Source: Deltaproteobacteria bacterium
Lineage (GTDB): Bacteria > Desulfobacterota > DSM-4660 > Desulfatiglandales > B25-G16
Direction: 5' to 3'
NCBI GenBank assembly: GCA_003646935.1
Contig: QMLW01000075.1
Location: forward strand, 1 to 7,807
Length of the DNA stretch: 7,807 nt
This document shows positions 1-7,200 of this stretch, piece by piece (the first letter of the stretch is position 1; every line of letters begins with the position of its first letter). The notes beneath the pieces are model-generated. The model searched no databases, was not told where the DNA came from, and was given only the letters and a program-made list of their open reading frames with translations. Both the position numbers and the translations under genes were made by a program.

Positions 1-866
1 GCGCACATCCGCTTTATCATCTCGGGCTTATCTATGTATCCAGGTACTACGAGGGTGATGATTTCAAGCCATACCCCTTTTTCGTGAATAAGCCGTAAGG
101 TATCAAGCACGGGCTGAAGCCTACCTCCGTTCAGCTTCCTATAGGTATCATCGTCAAATGACTTTAGGTCTATTCTCGCAGCATCTAAGTATTGGCAGAG
201 ATCGGCAAGGGGCCTTTTGTTTATGTACCCGTTGGAGACCCACGCGTTCTTGATCCCTTCCTGTCTGGCAAGCCGTGCGGTATCATACATGTACTCATAG
301 TAAGTGGTAGCTTCAGAATAGGTATAGGCGATGGAGGGTATGGATTTCTCCCTGGTAATCCTCACAACATCAGCTGGAAAGAGTTCGTAATGGCGGACCT
401 CTTCGGGTTTTCTCTGGGAGATTTCCCAGTTCTGGCAGTTGAGGCATCTGAAGTTACAGCCAGTGGTGGCAATGGAGAACACCCAGGTAGCCGGAAAGAA
501 ATGATTGAAGGGTTTTTTCTCAATGGGATCTATATTGGCTGCACAGGGATTTCCATAGGTAAGGGAGTACAGCTTTCCCCCGATATTCACCTTTGACCTG
601 CACACGCTCCTGTCCCCGGGGGTGAGGTAGCATCGATTCGGGCACACCATACACTGGACATCTCGGCCGTTGGTGGTGTAGTAAAAGCCCTCCATGGACC
701 ATTTCCAGGGCTTCTCAGGAGCGTCGTTTTTGAAAACGTGACCCCTGATGTCGGCCCTCTTCTCCTTATCGTTATCGGACCAAGAGCAGTGTCCCTCGGA
801 GGCAACAAAGAGGGAGAGGAGCCCCATCTCCCTCAAAAACTCTTTCCTCGTTAGCAATCGTTTCAT
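1..866 (-). CDS. amrS: AmmeMemoRadiSam system radical SAM enzyme (AmrS), 3' end cut by the window
   Basis: Radical SAM enzyme of the three-part AmmeMemoRadiSam set; its reaction is not established. The visible 288 residues begin at ATG 864-866, and an in-frame TAA 16-18 bases upstream makes this the first possible start. The radical SAM cluster motif CNFRCLNC (Cys137, Cys141, Cys144) is complete. Ahead of it lies the family's N-terminal Cys-rich block CMVCPNRC with a further Cys (72, 75, 79, 89), then IDPIEKKPFNHFFP (112-125), typical of AmrS. CQNWEISQ (144-151), YTYSEATTYYEY (181-192) and RIDLKSFDD (231-239) also fit this family and the pyruvate-formate-lyase-activase-like group. The family is usually about 330-350 residues, so the C-terminal part is off the left edge. 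Residues 1-57 are an extension. It contains TRKEFLR (6-12) followed by a short hydrophobic run, resembling a weak Tat signal with Arg-Lys instead of Arg-Arg. An alternative start at Met58 (ATG 693-695) would give the canonical cytoplasmic protein. The 127-bp gap to the upstream gene has no clear terminator, so co-transcription is plausible. Confidence 0.93.
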   Translation of the reverse strand, partial: MKRLLTRKEFLREMGLLSLFVASEGHCSWSDNDKEKRADIRGHVFKNDAPEKPWKWSMEGFYYTTNGRDVQCMVCPNRCYLTPGDRSVCRSKVNIGGKLYSLTYGNPCAANIDPIEKKPFNHFFPATWVFSIATTGCNFRCLNCQNWEISQRKPEEVRHYELFPADVVRITREKSIPSIAYTYSEATTYYEYMYDTARLARQEGIKNAWVSNGYINKRPLADLCQYLDAARIDLKSFDDDTYRKLNGGRLQPVLDTLRLIHEKGVWLEIITLVVPGYIDKPEMIKRMC

Positions 867-993
867 TTCTGGTAATGTGAATTACGTATTGTGTGCATCC
901 CGTTGATACATATTTTTTTGACCTCTTAAAAATCTAACATATCTCATGAGTAATGCAACAGGATATACCCTTCTCTTTGAATAAGGACGATAG

Positions 994-3081
994 TTAGCCC
1001 TTCAATAGAACCACGGTGCTCGCTGCCTTGAGCAGGATAAGTGCCACCACGGCAGCCTGGATGCCCAACAGCGGGATTAACAGGGTTCCAATCGCGAGTG
1101 TGCCGGCGCCCGCACCAACGAGATCAGCGGCGAGGAGTCCTGCAGCAGGGCTCCGCTCCTCTCCTATTATGTCCGCGGCAACGGGAAACTGAAATCCGGA
1201 TACCATGGAGAAGAAAAAGCCATACAGGAAAAAGGCGAGCTCCGGCATCGTGGACTGATAAAAGGCCACCCAAACCAGATAGGCCATGAGAAAAAGGATC
1301 ATCCCTGCCTCTGCTTTGATGAGCATATCCCTGCCCCTTCCCTTCCACCTATTTCCCAACATGGCACCCGGCAGGAGACCCAACAAAAACGAGGTAATTA
1401 CCACCCCTACCTTGAGGTAGATATAGCCGTAGAGCACCTGAAAGGAGAACAGGATCAACATCTCCACGCCCATGACGGCAAAACCGGTTGAAAACAGAAC
1501 GAACTCCTCCTTTCGTATCACGGAGACATACACCACGATCACCACGATGAGCAGCAGTATGAACCAATTGGGGGAGGTCCCGTACTTCTTGAACCACTCC
1601 TGGAACATGACGTTCATGACCCTGGGCCGAAGGTCCGTGTTCACGAACTCATCCGAATCGATGGAGTCATTGATGAACCGAATTCTCTCCTCTGTTACGT
1701 TTCCGTGATAAAAGCCCTCGATATACGACGTGGCAATGGATTTCCTTCTCAAATTGAGCGGGATATCTGCCGACAGCTCCCCATCGCTCGCAAGGAAGTA
1801 GACCTCCTCCCCGGGTATGAGGAGCACGTTACTGAAGTGCGTCTTCACCGTATTATAGATGGACGATAATTTCTTGACCCTTACCTCTGAGAGATAATTG
1901 GGGTTTGCCAGGAGCGAGAATGAAAGAATGCCGTCTTGTGTCAGGATCCTTTTGCAATAGGAGAAAAACTCGCTTGTATAAAAACGGTTTACCTGGAAGG
2001 TGTCCGGCTCGGGCAGATCGAGGATTATTGCCGAATAGCGCTGACGAGATTGAGCGATATATCGCCTTCCATCGGCAAGAACAATAGTGACCTTACCCTT
2101 GGGATCGAGCAGGCCGGAGGTGCGCGCCACGGTGATCAACGCGGGATCGAGCTCCACATAGTCAACGCGTCGAGGAGCGTATTTCAAGGCCTCATCCACG
2201 GTCTCGCCGATACCTCCGCCTACGAGCAAGACGGCATCTATGTGATCGAGTTGCGAGAGGGGGTAGTGTACCTTTTCCTCTGCGGCGATGATGTTGAAGG
2301 TCGAATAGGTTGGCGTTCCGGACTCCCAAATGGTGTGCTGTCCCCTCTCCTTTGTGAGCACGATTCTCCCATACGGTGATTCCCGGTAGCTCACAATATC
2401 CGGGCCGTACTGGTTTTCAAGGGTTGCAAGCTCAAAGTCCTTGTCAAGGCCGAAATAAAGGAATACCGCAACCGATACAACGCCCACGCCGAGGAGGAGA
2501 TATCTCCTTACATGGATCACAAGGGCAAGGGAGATAAGGATCAGCAGCGATGAGGTGATGACGATGATCTGAAAAGGGCTCAGGAAATACACCAGGATAA
2601 AACTGAACAGAATTCCACCTGTAATGTCGCCAATATTGTCGGTGATATAGAGCTGACCTGAGGTAAATTCCCCCCCCCATCGCTTGATTACAGAAAGCGA
2701 GTAAGGGAGGAGAAACCCTATCAGAAACGCATAGGGGGCGCTAAAGGTGAGGATGAAAAAGAAGATGGGGTAAAAGCCCGGCGATTCTCCATGGATGAAG
2801 ATGCTATCCCTGAACACCCGTATTGCGCTTATCTGAATCAATGGCAGAAGCGCCGTAACCAGGGCCATAACCGAGTAGACGGTCACTGACTTCCTGTGTA
2901 AGAATTTCGAGACAAGGGAGCCAAACCCGCCCACTATCAGCCAACAGAAAAGCACGAGGGAGATGGTAATCTCATTTCCCGCGAACTGGGAGAGAAACTC
3001 TCGCACCGTGATTATTTGAGTAGCGATAGAGGATATCCCCGTCCCAATGACGGATATGATGATGAGGCTGGTGATGTTCAT
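994..3081 (-). CDS. Polytopic membrane protein with central spermidine-synthase-like (aminopropyltransferase-fold) domain
   Basis: The protein has 695 residues in three parts. Residues 1-210 hold about seven hydrophobic helices (roughly 5-25, 37-58, 67-87, 104-130, 150-166, 170-190, 194-210). Residues 215-480 form a soluble Rossmann domain. Residues 505-692 hold about six more helices. This is the layout of the proteins annotated as fused MFS/spermidine synthase. In the soluble domain the SAM-binding loop LLVGGGIGETVDEALKY (285-301), acidic VELD (309-312), LADGRR (335-340) and LDLPEPDTF (354-362) are all present. Asp355 matches the position of the catalytic Asp of SpeE. By eye, the Tyr-His pair of the SpeE YHE motif is Ala-Ala here (266-267), while the following Glu268 remains. 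A true polyamine substrate is therefore doubtful. The start ATG is at 3079-3081 with no Shine-Dalgarno sequence. Position 2670-2678 is a nine-base G run on the coding strand. Lying between amrA and amrS, it may work in the same membrane-linked pathway; this is inferred from position only. Confidence 0.9.
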   Translation of the reverse strand: MNITSLIIISVIGTGISSIATQIITVREFLSQFAGNEITISLVLFCWLIVGGFGSLVSKFLHRKSVTVYSVMALVTALLPLIQISAIRVFRDSIFIHGESPGFYPIFFFILTFSAPYAFLIGFLLPYSLSVIKRWGGEFTSGQLYITDNIGDITGGILFSFILVYFLSPFQIIVITSSLLILISLALVIHVRRYLLLGVGVVSVAVFLYFGLDKDFELATLENQYGPDIVSYRESPYGRIVLTKERGQHTIWESGTPTYSTFNIIAAEEKVHYPLSQLDHIDAVLLVGGGIGETVDEALKYAPRRVDYVELDPALITVARTSGLLDPKGKVTIVLADGRRYIAQSRQRYSAIILDLPEPDTFQVNRFYTSEFFSYCKRILTQDGILSFSLLANPNYLSEVRVKKLSSIYNTVKTHFSNVLLIPGEEVYFLASDGELSADIPLNLRRKSIATSYIEGFYHGNVTEERIRFINDSIDSDEFVNTDLRPRVMNVMFQEWFKKYGTSPNWFILLLIVVIVVYVSVIRKEEFVLFSTGFAVMGVEMLILFSFQVLYGYIYLKVGVVITSFLLGLLPGAMLGNRWKGRGRDMLIKAEAGMILFLMAYLVWVAFYQSTMPELAFFLYGFFFSMVSGFQFPVAADIIGEERSPAAGLLAADLVGAGAGTLAIGTLLIPLLGIQAAVVALILLKAASTVVLLKG
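2670..2678 (-). repeat. Homopolymeric G9 tract inside the membrane spermidine-synthase-like gene
   Basis: The coding strand reads nine consecutive G at codons 135-138 (Trp-Gly-Gly-Glu), in the loop between predicted helices 4 and 5. Gain of one G would move translation into a frame that stops at 2444, about 78 codons later. Loss of one G would reach a TGA about 30 codons later. Either change removes the whole SAM domain. The tract is a candidate slippage site or a place prone to sequencing or assembly error. Confidence 0.85.
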
Positions 3082-3114
3082 TAACTTGAAGGATGAAAAA
3101 AGCCGGATGTCAAA

Positions 3115-3135
3115 CCTTCAGCCCATCAATGAAGG
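3115..3135 (-). repeat. Short inverted repeat in the leader of the membrane synthase-like gene
   Basis: CCTTCA (3115-3120) and TGAAGG (3130-3135) form a perfect 6-bp stem with a 9-base loop. A second TGAAGG at 3087-3092 can pair with the same CCTTCA, so two mutually exclusive stems are possible just before the start codon at 3081. A T6 run (3096-3101 read on the minus strand) follows the first stem after about 13 bases, too far for a convincing intrinsic terminator. The stems are short, and function is unproven. Confidence 0.3.
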
Positions 3136-3204
3136 GTAACGCCAAAGCAAACGCTCATCTGGCCAAATAGAAGGGTTCTTGAAACCTTAATTCCGAAATT
3201 CGAA

Positions 3205-3234
3205 CTTATAGAAAATTGATTAAGCAAATAATCA
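3205..3234 (-). promoter_or_regulatory. Candidate -10 element with an adjacent dyad ahead of the membrane synthase-like gene
   Basis: In the 216-bp AT-rich gap downstream of amrA, the minus strand has TATAAG (3210-3205), five of six matches to a sigma-70 -10 box. The perfect dyad TGATTA-N6-TAATCA (3217-3234) lies where the -35 region would be, and no good -35 hexamer is visible. This could be a weak or activator-dependent internal promoter. Such dyads are also common by chance in AT-rich spacers. Confidence 0.2.
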
Positions 3235-3297
3235 CAACATTACAATAAGTTACCACCTTTAATGACTTAGCCCTGCCTAACAATGAGTAGTGTTCGG

Positions 3298-4044
3298 CTA
3301 TCTCCCCTTCTCCTCTTCAAAGGCCTGAACCTGGTAGGTGGAGACCTGGAGTTTCTCCTTCCTCCAGCTATCGTAAGAGAGCCCTGCCTTCATGCAGAGG
3401 TGCGATAGGAACTCCTCCTTATCGGGAAGCTGGTCCCACACCTGAGGGAGAAACGTGGCCTCGTAGTGCCCCTTTTTTATGATCAGCCCATCTACTCCAG
3501 GTCTCAGCTTATTCAAGAGGTCATCTGCATCGGTATAGGAGAGTTCCTCGGGGGCGGTGAGTATGCTAATCTCGATCTCGATTTTGTCAAACTCCTCCCT
3601 CGATAAAGGAGGAAATCGAGGGTCCCTAAAAGCGGCATTGATCGAATTTTCCCTTATCCCCTCGATAACGGTTTCCCGGGGTATAATATGCCCTATGCAA
3701 CCCCTTAGGTTGCCATCTATGGTAAGGGTGACAAAGGTGCCCAGTTGTTCCTGAAACTTCTCCGGCAGGTTTTTCCAGTCGATTTGGGGTTCCTCCATAT
3801 TGTTCAATCTATTTTTGATGGTGTTTCTGGCCACCACCAAAAGGTAGTTCCCCTCATCTTCAGATAGCCAATCTGCCGTGCCCATAGCCTTATCCCCCTT
3901 ATTATTAGAGACACAGGTGTTGCTCTTTTCCTTACTCTTCTTTCGATTCTCGCCACAACATAAAGTCATGAAACCAACTAGATTGAGAAGCATGACAGCA
4001 AAAGCAAGGAAAATGAAGCGTTTAAAAAGTCTTTTCTCGGTCAC
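3298..4044 (-). CDS. amrA: AMMECR1-domain protein (AmrA) with N-terminal membrane-anchor or signal extension
   Basis: AMMECR1-family protein, the A component of the AmmeMemoRadiSam system; its biochemical role is not known. The longest form is 248 residues from a GTG at 4042-4044, with an in-frame TAA 22-24 bases upstream. The AMMECR1 domain spans about 57-245. It shows the hallmark LRGCIGH (113-119), AFRDPRFPPLS (138-148), KIEIEISIL (154-162), DGLIIKKG (185-192), and FLPQVWDQLPDKEEFLSHLC followed by MKAGL (198-222). Residues 9-29 are strongly hydrophobic after a Lys/Arg-rich start, giving an anchor or signal. The Cys29-Cys30 pair after it is a poor lipobox because the preceding residue is not Gly, Ala or Ser. 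Residues 31-56 are a polar linker. ATG 3883-3885 (Met54), preceded by a strong Shine-Dalgarno sequence, would give a 195-residue soluble protein of ordinary family length. It is first in a minus-strand cluster and divergent from the addB-like gene. Confidence 0.93.
   Translation of the reverse strand: MTEKRLFKRFIFLAFAVMLLNLVGFMTLCCGENRKKSKEKSNTCVSNNKGDKAMGTADWLSEDEGNYLLVVARNTIKNRLNNMEEPQIDWKNLPEKFQEQLGTFVTLTIDGNLRGCIGHIIPRETVIEGIRENSINAAFRDPRFPPLSREEFDKIEIEISILTAPEELSYTDADDLLNKLRPGVDGLIIKKGHYEATFLPQVWDQLPDKEEFLSHLCMKAGLSYDSWRKEKLQVSTYQVQAFEEEKGR
3883..3900 (-). promoter_or_regulatory. Internal ribosome binding site and ATG within amrA
   Basis: The minus strand reads AAGGGGGA (3900-3893) with eight bases between the last G of the run and the ATG at 3885-3883. 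This pairs with the 16S anti-Shine-Dalgarno end with one G-U wobble. The ATG (Met54) sits three residues before the AMMECR1 domain begins, where the family normally starts. None of the first possible starts of the four genes has comparable pairing. It could therefore be the real start, or a second start giving a cytoplasmic form. The alternative is that the G run only reflects the codons for Asn-Lys-Gly-Asp-Lys. Confidence 0.45.
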
Positions 4045-4116
4045 GGATGAATTTGCGTATTCGCTTTATCTGTGCTGTTACCCTATATCCTCAGAATATC
4101 TAATAAACCACAACTT

Positions 4117-4138
4117 CTGAACCCTGAACCCTTGAACC
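4117..4138. repeat. Short imperfect tandem repeat, CTGAACC x 2 plus CTTGAACC
   Basis: The 22 bases contain CTGAACC (4117-4123), CTGAACC (4124-4130) and CTTGAACC (4131-4138). It lies in the divergent intergenic region between amrA and the addB-like gene. It may be a decayed or minimal copy of a genome-wide intergenic repeat; only three units are present here. Confidence 0.6.
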
Positions 4139-4160
4139 ATTATAACCATTTAGGTAGTAT
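4132..4160 (+). promoter_or_regulatory. Candidate sigma-70-type promoter for the addB-like gene
   Basis: TTGAAC (4132-4137) and TAGTAT (4155-4160) are separated by exactly 17 bases; each hexamer matches the consensus at four of six positions. Transcription from here would give a leader of about 55 bases before ATG 4221. The -35 overlaps the last unit of the tandem repeat. It is a by-eye match only. Confidence 0.25.
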
Positions 4161-4187
4161 CTTGTATCATTTTGCCAAATCTGTCAA
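4139..4187 (-). promoter_or_regulatory. Candidate promoter elements for the amrA cluster
   Basis: The minus strand carries a perfect TTGACA (4187-4182), followed after a short 15-base spacer by TACAAG (4166-4161). Further down is a perfect TATAAT (4144-4139) without a matching -35. Either could start the amrA transcript; the TATAAT would give a leader of nearly 90 bases. An inverted repeat ATTTTG-N10-CAAAAT (4169-4190) overlaps the TTGACA and could be an operator. These elements overlap or interleave with the plus-strand candidate promoter. Confidence 0.3.
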
Positions 4188-4220
4188 AATCATTTTTTGG
4201 AAGCCCCATAACCGCATATC

Positions 4221-7200
4221 ATGCATACGGAGAGCAACCCCTTGAAAAATCGAGATCAAGTAAATCCCACAACGCACATCACCTACCTAGTAGGTCAAAC
4301 CGTTGAGACAAGAAAAGGGCTTCTTGAGGAAGAGATATGTCTGAAGCAAATCGACCCCATGAATTGCCTCCATATAGTACCATCACGCGCCATGGTCATG
4401 GAGCTGGAAGGCCAAGGATCTGGCTCCATGAACAGGCGTATAGACACCCTCTCCTCTCTCATAGGAAGGATATTCTATGACGATATCTTCTACCATTCAT
4501 TCAGGGAGTCCTCCTTTATGGATGATGCCATGAGGGAGTTGGCGGCACGCCTTATTCTTGAGAGGAGAAACACCACGCCCGAGGGCTTACGATACTTTTT
4601 CCCCTTATTCGTTCCTCCCACGAGAGCTGACATGGTGCCTGGCGTATATCGCCATATCCTGGGTTTCTTTTCGCTCTTGGTGAACAACAATTTCGAGGAC
4701 GGTTTTGTGGAGGCACTCTCCCGCAGGATAATACGATTGGATGAGCAAAGGCCTGGAGCCGGGGAGGAACGGTATGCCCTTGACACAGACCTCGCCTTGC
4801 TTTTCGGGGATTACGAGGAATTCAAGAGGAGCAATCACCTCTATGATACCGACGATACCGTGAGCAACGTCCGAGCCTTCCTCGCCGAAGGCAATTCTCC
4901 GAGCATCCTGAAGGATATCGATGTGATCGTCTTCAACGGTTTCACCAATATCACAAGGGCTGAAGAGACAATCCTCCTACATCTATTCGACCATGTCCAT
5001 GAGGTGATATGGCCCCTCGATTATGAACTCGGCCTGGAGGACCCCATACATGCATTTATAGGGACAACCAGCCATGAAAGAGATGCCGGAACCGGCCTAT
5101 ACGAGGCCTTTAGGATATTCTCATCCCTTGGCTCACTTATGAAGAAAACAGAAGAGACGAGATATCCCACCTCCATCAAGAGGGCACGTCCAGAGAAGTT
5201 CAAAAATCCCTTTGCATCGGGGCTCTATAGATCAGGCAAATACGATGAGGCAAGCGAGAGGTCCATACACATAAACGCCTTCAGCACAAGACTTGATGAG
5301 ATAAGGGGGATCGCAGGTGAGATAAAAAGGATCTCAAGGGAGAGGAAAAAGGGGAATCCCAATGGAGTGAGGGTTATTTTCCCCGATCTTGCCGAGTATA
5401 GCTCCCTCATCTACGAGGTATTTCCCGCATATGGAATCCCCTTCAATATAACAAAGGGCTTGCCTCTCCGCGTATCTCCCTTGACCAGGCTCTTTCAGCT
5501 GCTGCTCGAAATCCCCCTCAATGACTTTAGAAGGATGGATATCCACACGTTTTTCACCTCCGGACTCGTATCCCCTGCCACCAAGACTATGGGCAAGGAG
5601 GATAAGGCCCGATGGCTCATACTCTTGAACATGGAGCGTGCCTTTTTTGCCGGTGAAAAAGCCGGAGATAGGGAGATCTTCCCTGGCATACAACCGGAAG
5701 AGCAGGGAGCGCATCCAAGGTGGATGGAAACGGTAGATGTGGTTGCCAGGCAATGCGGCATTCAAGGCGGATCGATAGTGCCCGACTGGCTTTCCCGGGC
5801 ACGTGACTACTTTTTCTCCCTTTACCGCAATCTCAGCAAGGAGAAGAAGGCCCGAGTTCTCACCGAGTACCATCAATTCCTTTATCAGCTGTTCTACTTG
5901 AATGAGAACCTAAAGCCCTTTGAGGATCTCTTGCGCACCAAAGATCCAAGGGGTATCGTGCACGCCCTGTTTCGCCTTCTCAATGTGTTCGGCATTCAGC
6001 AAAATATCCTGCTCCTGCTCAAGGATGAGACGGGGGTCAATCGGGAAGCAACTGAAAGGAGCATACGAAGGGATATCAGCTCACTGAACACATTGAAAGA
6101 CCTGGCCATCAGAGCGGCACGGGAACTGGAGCGGGCAGAGCTGTTCATGCCGTCACGCGGTACCACCCCCGTGCTCGAGCGCTTCAGAAGGGGATTCACC
6201 GACCTCGTGGGCCAAACCAGGATCAGGGAGAGCTACCATAGAGGTGCCATAGAGATATCTGAATATGCCGATATAATCGGGTGCTCCTTTGATGATATCT
6301 TTGCCGGAGGTCTCTGTTCGGACGAATTTCCCCTCAAGGAACCGGATGACTTCATCATACCCGAGAGCTCAGCCCCTTATCTCAGGAGGCCGGAGCTCAC
6401 CGACCAATCGAGGTATCTCTTCAGTCACCTGCTCAGGAACTATAGGGGCGATCTCTATGTGTCTTATCCAAGGAGAATAGGGGATAAAGAGGTGCAGCCC
6501 TCGCCCGTACTCTTGGATATGGTATCCATGATGGAAGACCGAGAGCTCTCGCCATCTCAAGGGGCTGAAGCCCTTGCTCGTACATTTCCATGGGAACAAA
6601 ACCCTTTTTTTACCAGCAGCGAAGAGCTCTTGAATTCTATCGAGGTGGAGCAAAAGATAGCCATTCCCTCAAAGGGGAGCCCATGGGTCCATGAACATAT
6701 CATCCTGGGCACTGACAGGGTGCTCAATGAATCGATCATAAGGGCGGTTGGGTGCTTGCTCGCGAGGAACTGCGCGGATGGTCTCTCAGAGTACGATGGG
6801 CTGATCTCCGGCTCGTCTGCCTTCCACCGATATCGTTCCGGCCTCAAGGGGCCCCAATCTACCTCCAGGCTCGATACGATCGCGAACTGCCCCATGCGTT
6901 ATCTCTTCCAGGGCATCTACGGCATCGAACCCATAGAGGAACTCGAGGAAGGACTCTCACTCAGGGATGTGGGCTCCCATGTGCATGCTATCTTAAAGCT
7001 CATCTTCGAGGAAGTGAAGAAGCGCGGCCACAACGTTGCCTCGTTAGGGCTGTCCAAGGTATTCGCCCTGGCACGTGAGATCGCCGTGAGGTATTTCGCT
7101 CATCTCAAGTATCTAGAAGGGCTTGATTTCTTCGAGACCCAGAAAAGGGATATCATTGAAGGCCTGGAGGCTGAGTCCACCCTGACCGATGGGGGGCTTC

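Noticed and set aside
192..596. A 134-codon open frame on the plus strand opposite amrS
   Set aside because: It overlaps the conserved Cys motifs of amrS on the other strand and has no recognisable features.
882..947. A 21-residue open frame on the minus strand between the synthase-like gene and amrS, beginning MRYVRFLRGQ
   Set aside because: It is very short, has no Shine-Dalgarno sequence and no recognisable features. Such frames are expected by chance in a 127-bp spacer.
1936..2379. A 147-codon open frame on the plus strand opposite the membrane synthase-like gene
   Set aside because: It is fully antisense to the well-supported SAM domain, with no domain-like pattern. It is a shadow of the real gene.
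3115..3135. Intrinsic terminator after amrA
   Set aside because: The stem is only 6 bp, and the T run is about 13 bases away rather than adjacent.
3217..3234. FNR/CRP-type binding site at the TTGAT...ATCA dyad
   Set aside because: The half-site spacing does not match the FNR or CRP consensus, so only a generic dyad is reported.
4029..4044. Lipoprotein signal in AmrA
   Set aside because: The Cys29-Cys30 pair follows Thr-Leu, so the residue before each Cys does not suit a lipobox. A simple anchor or signal segment fits better.
5334..5876. A 180-codon open frame on the minus strand within the addB-like gene
   Set aside because: It is antisense to a continuous AddB-type reading frame, and its composition and lack of motifs mark it as a shadow.
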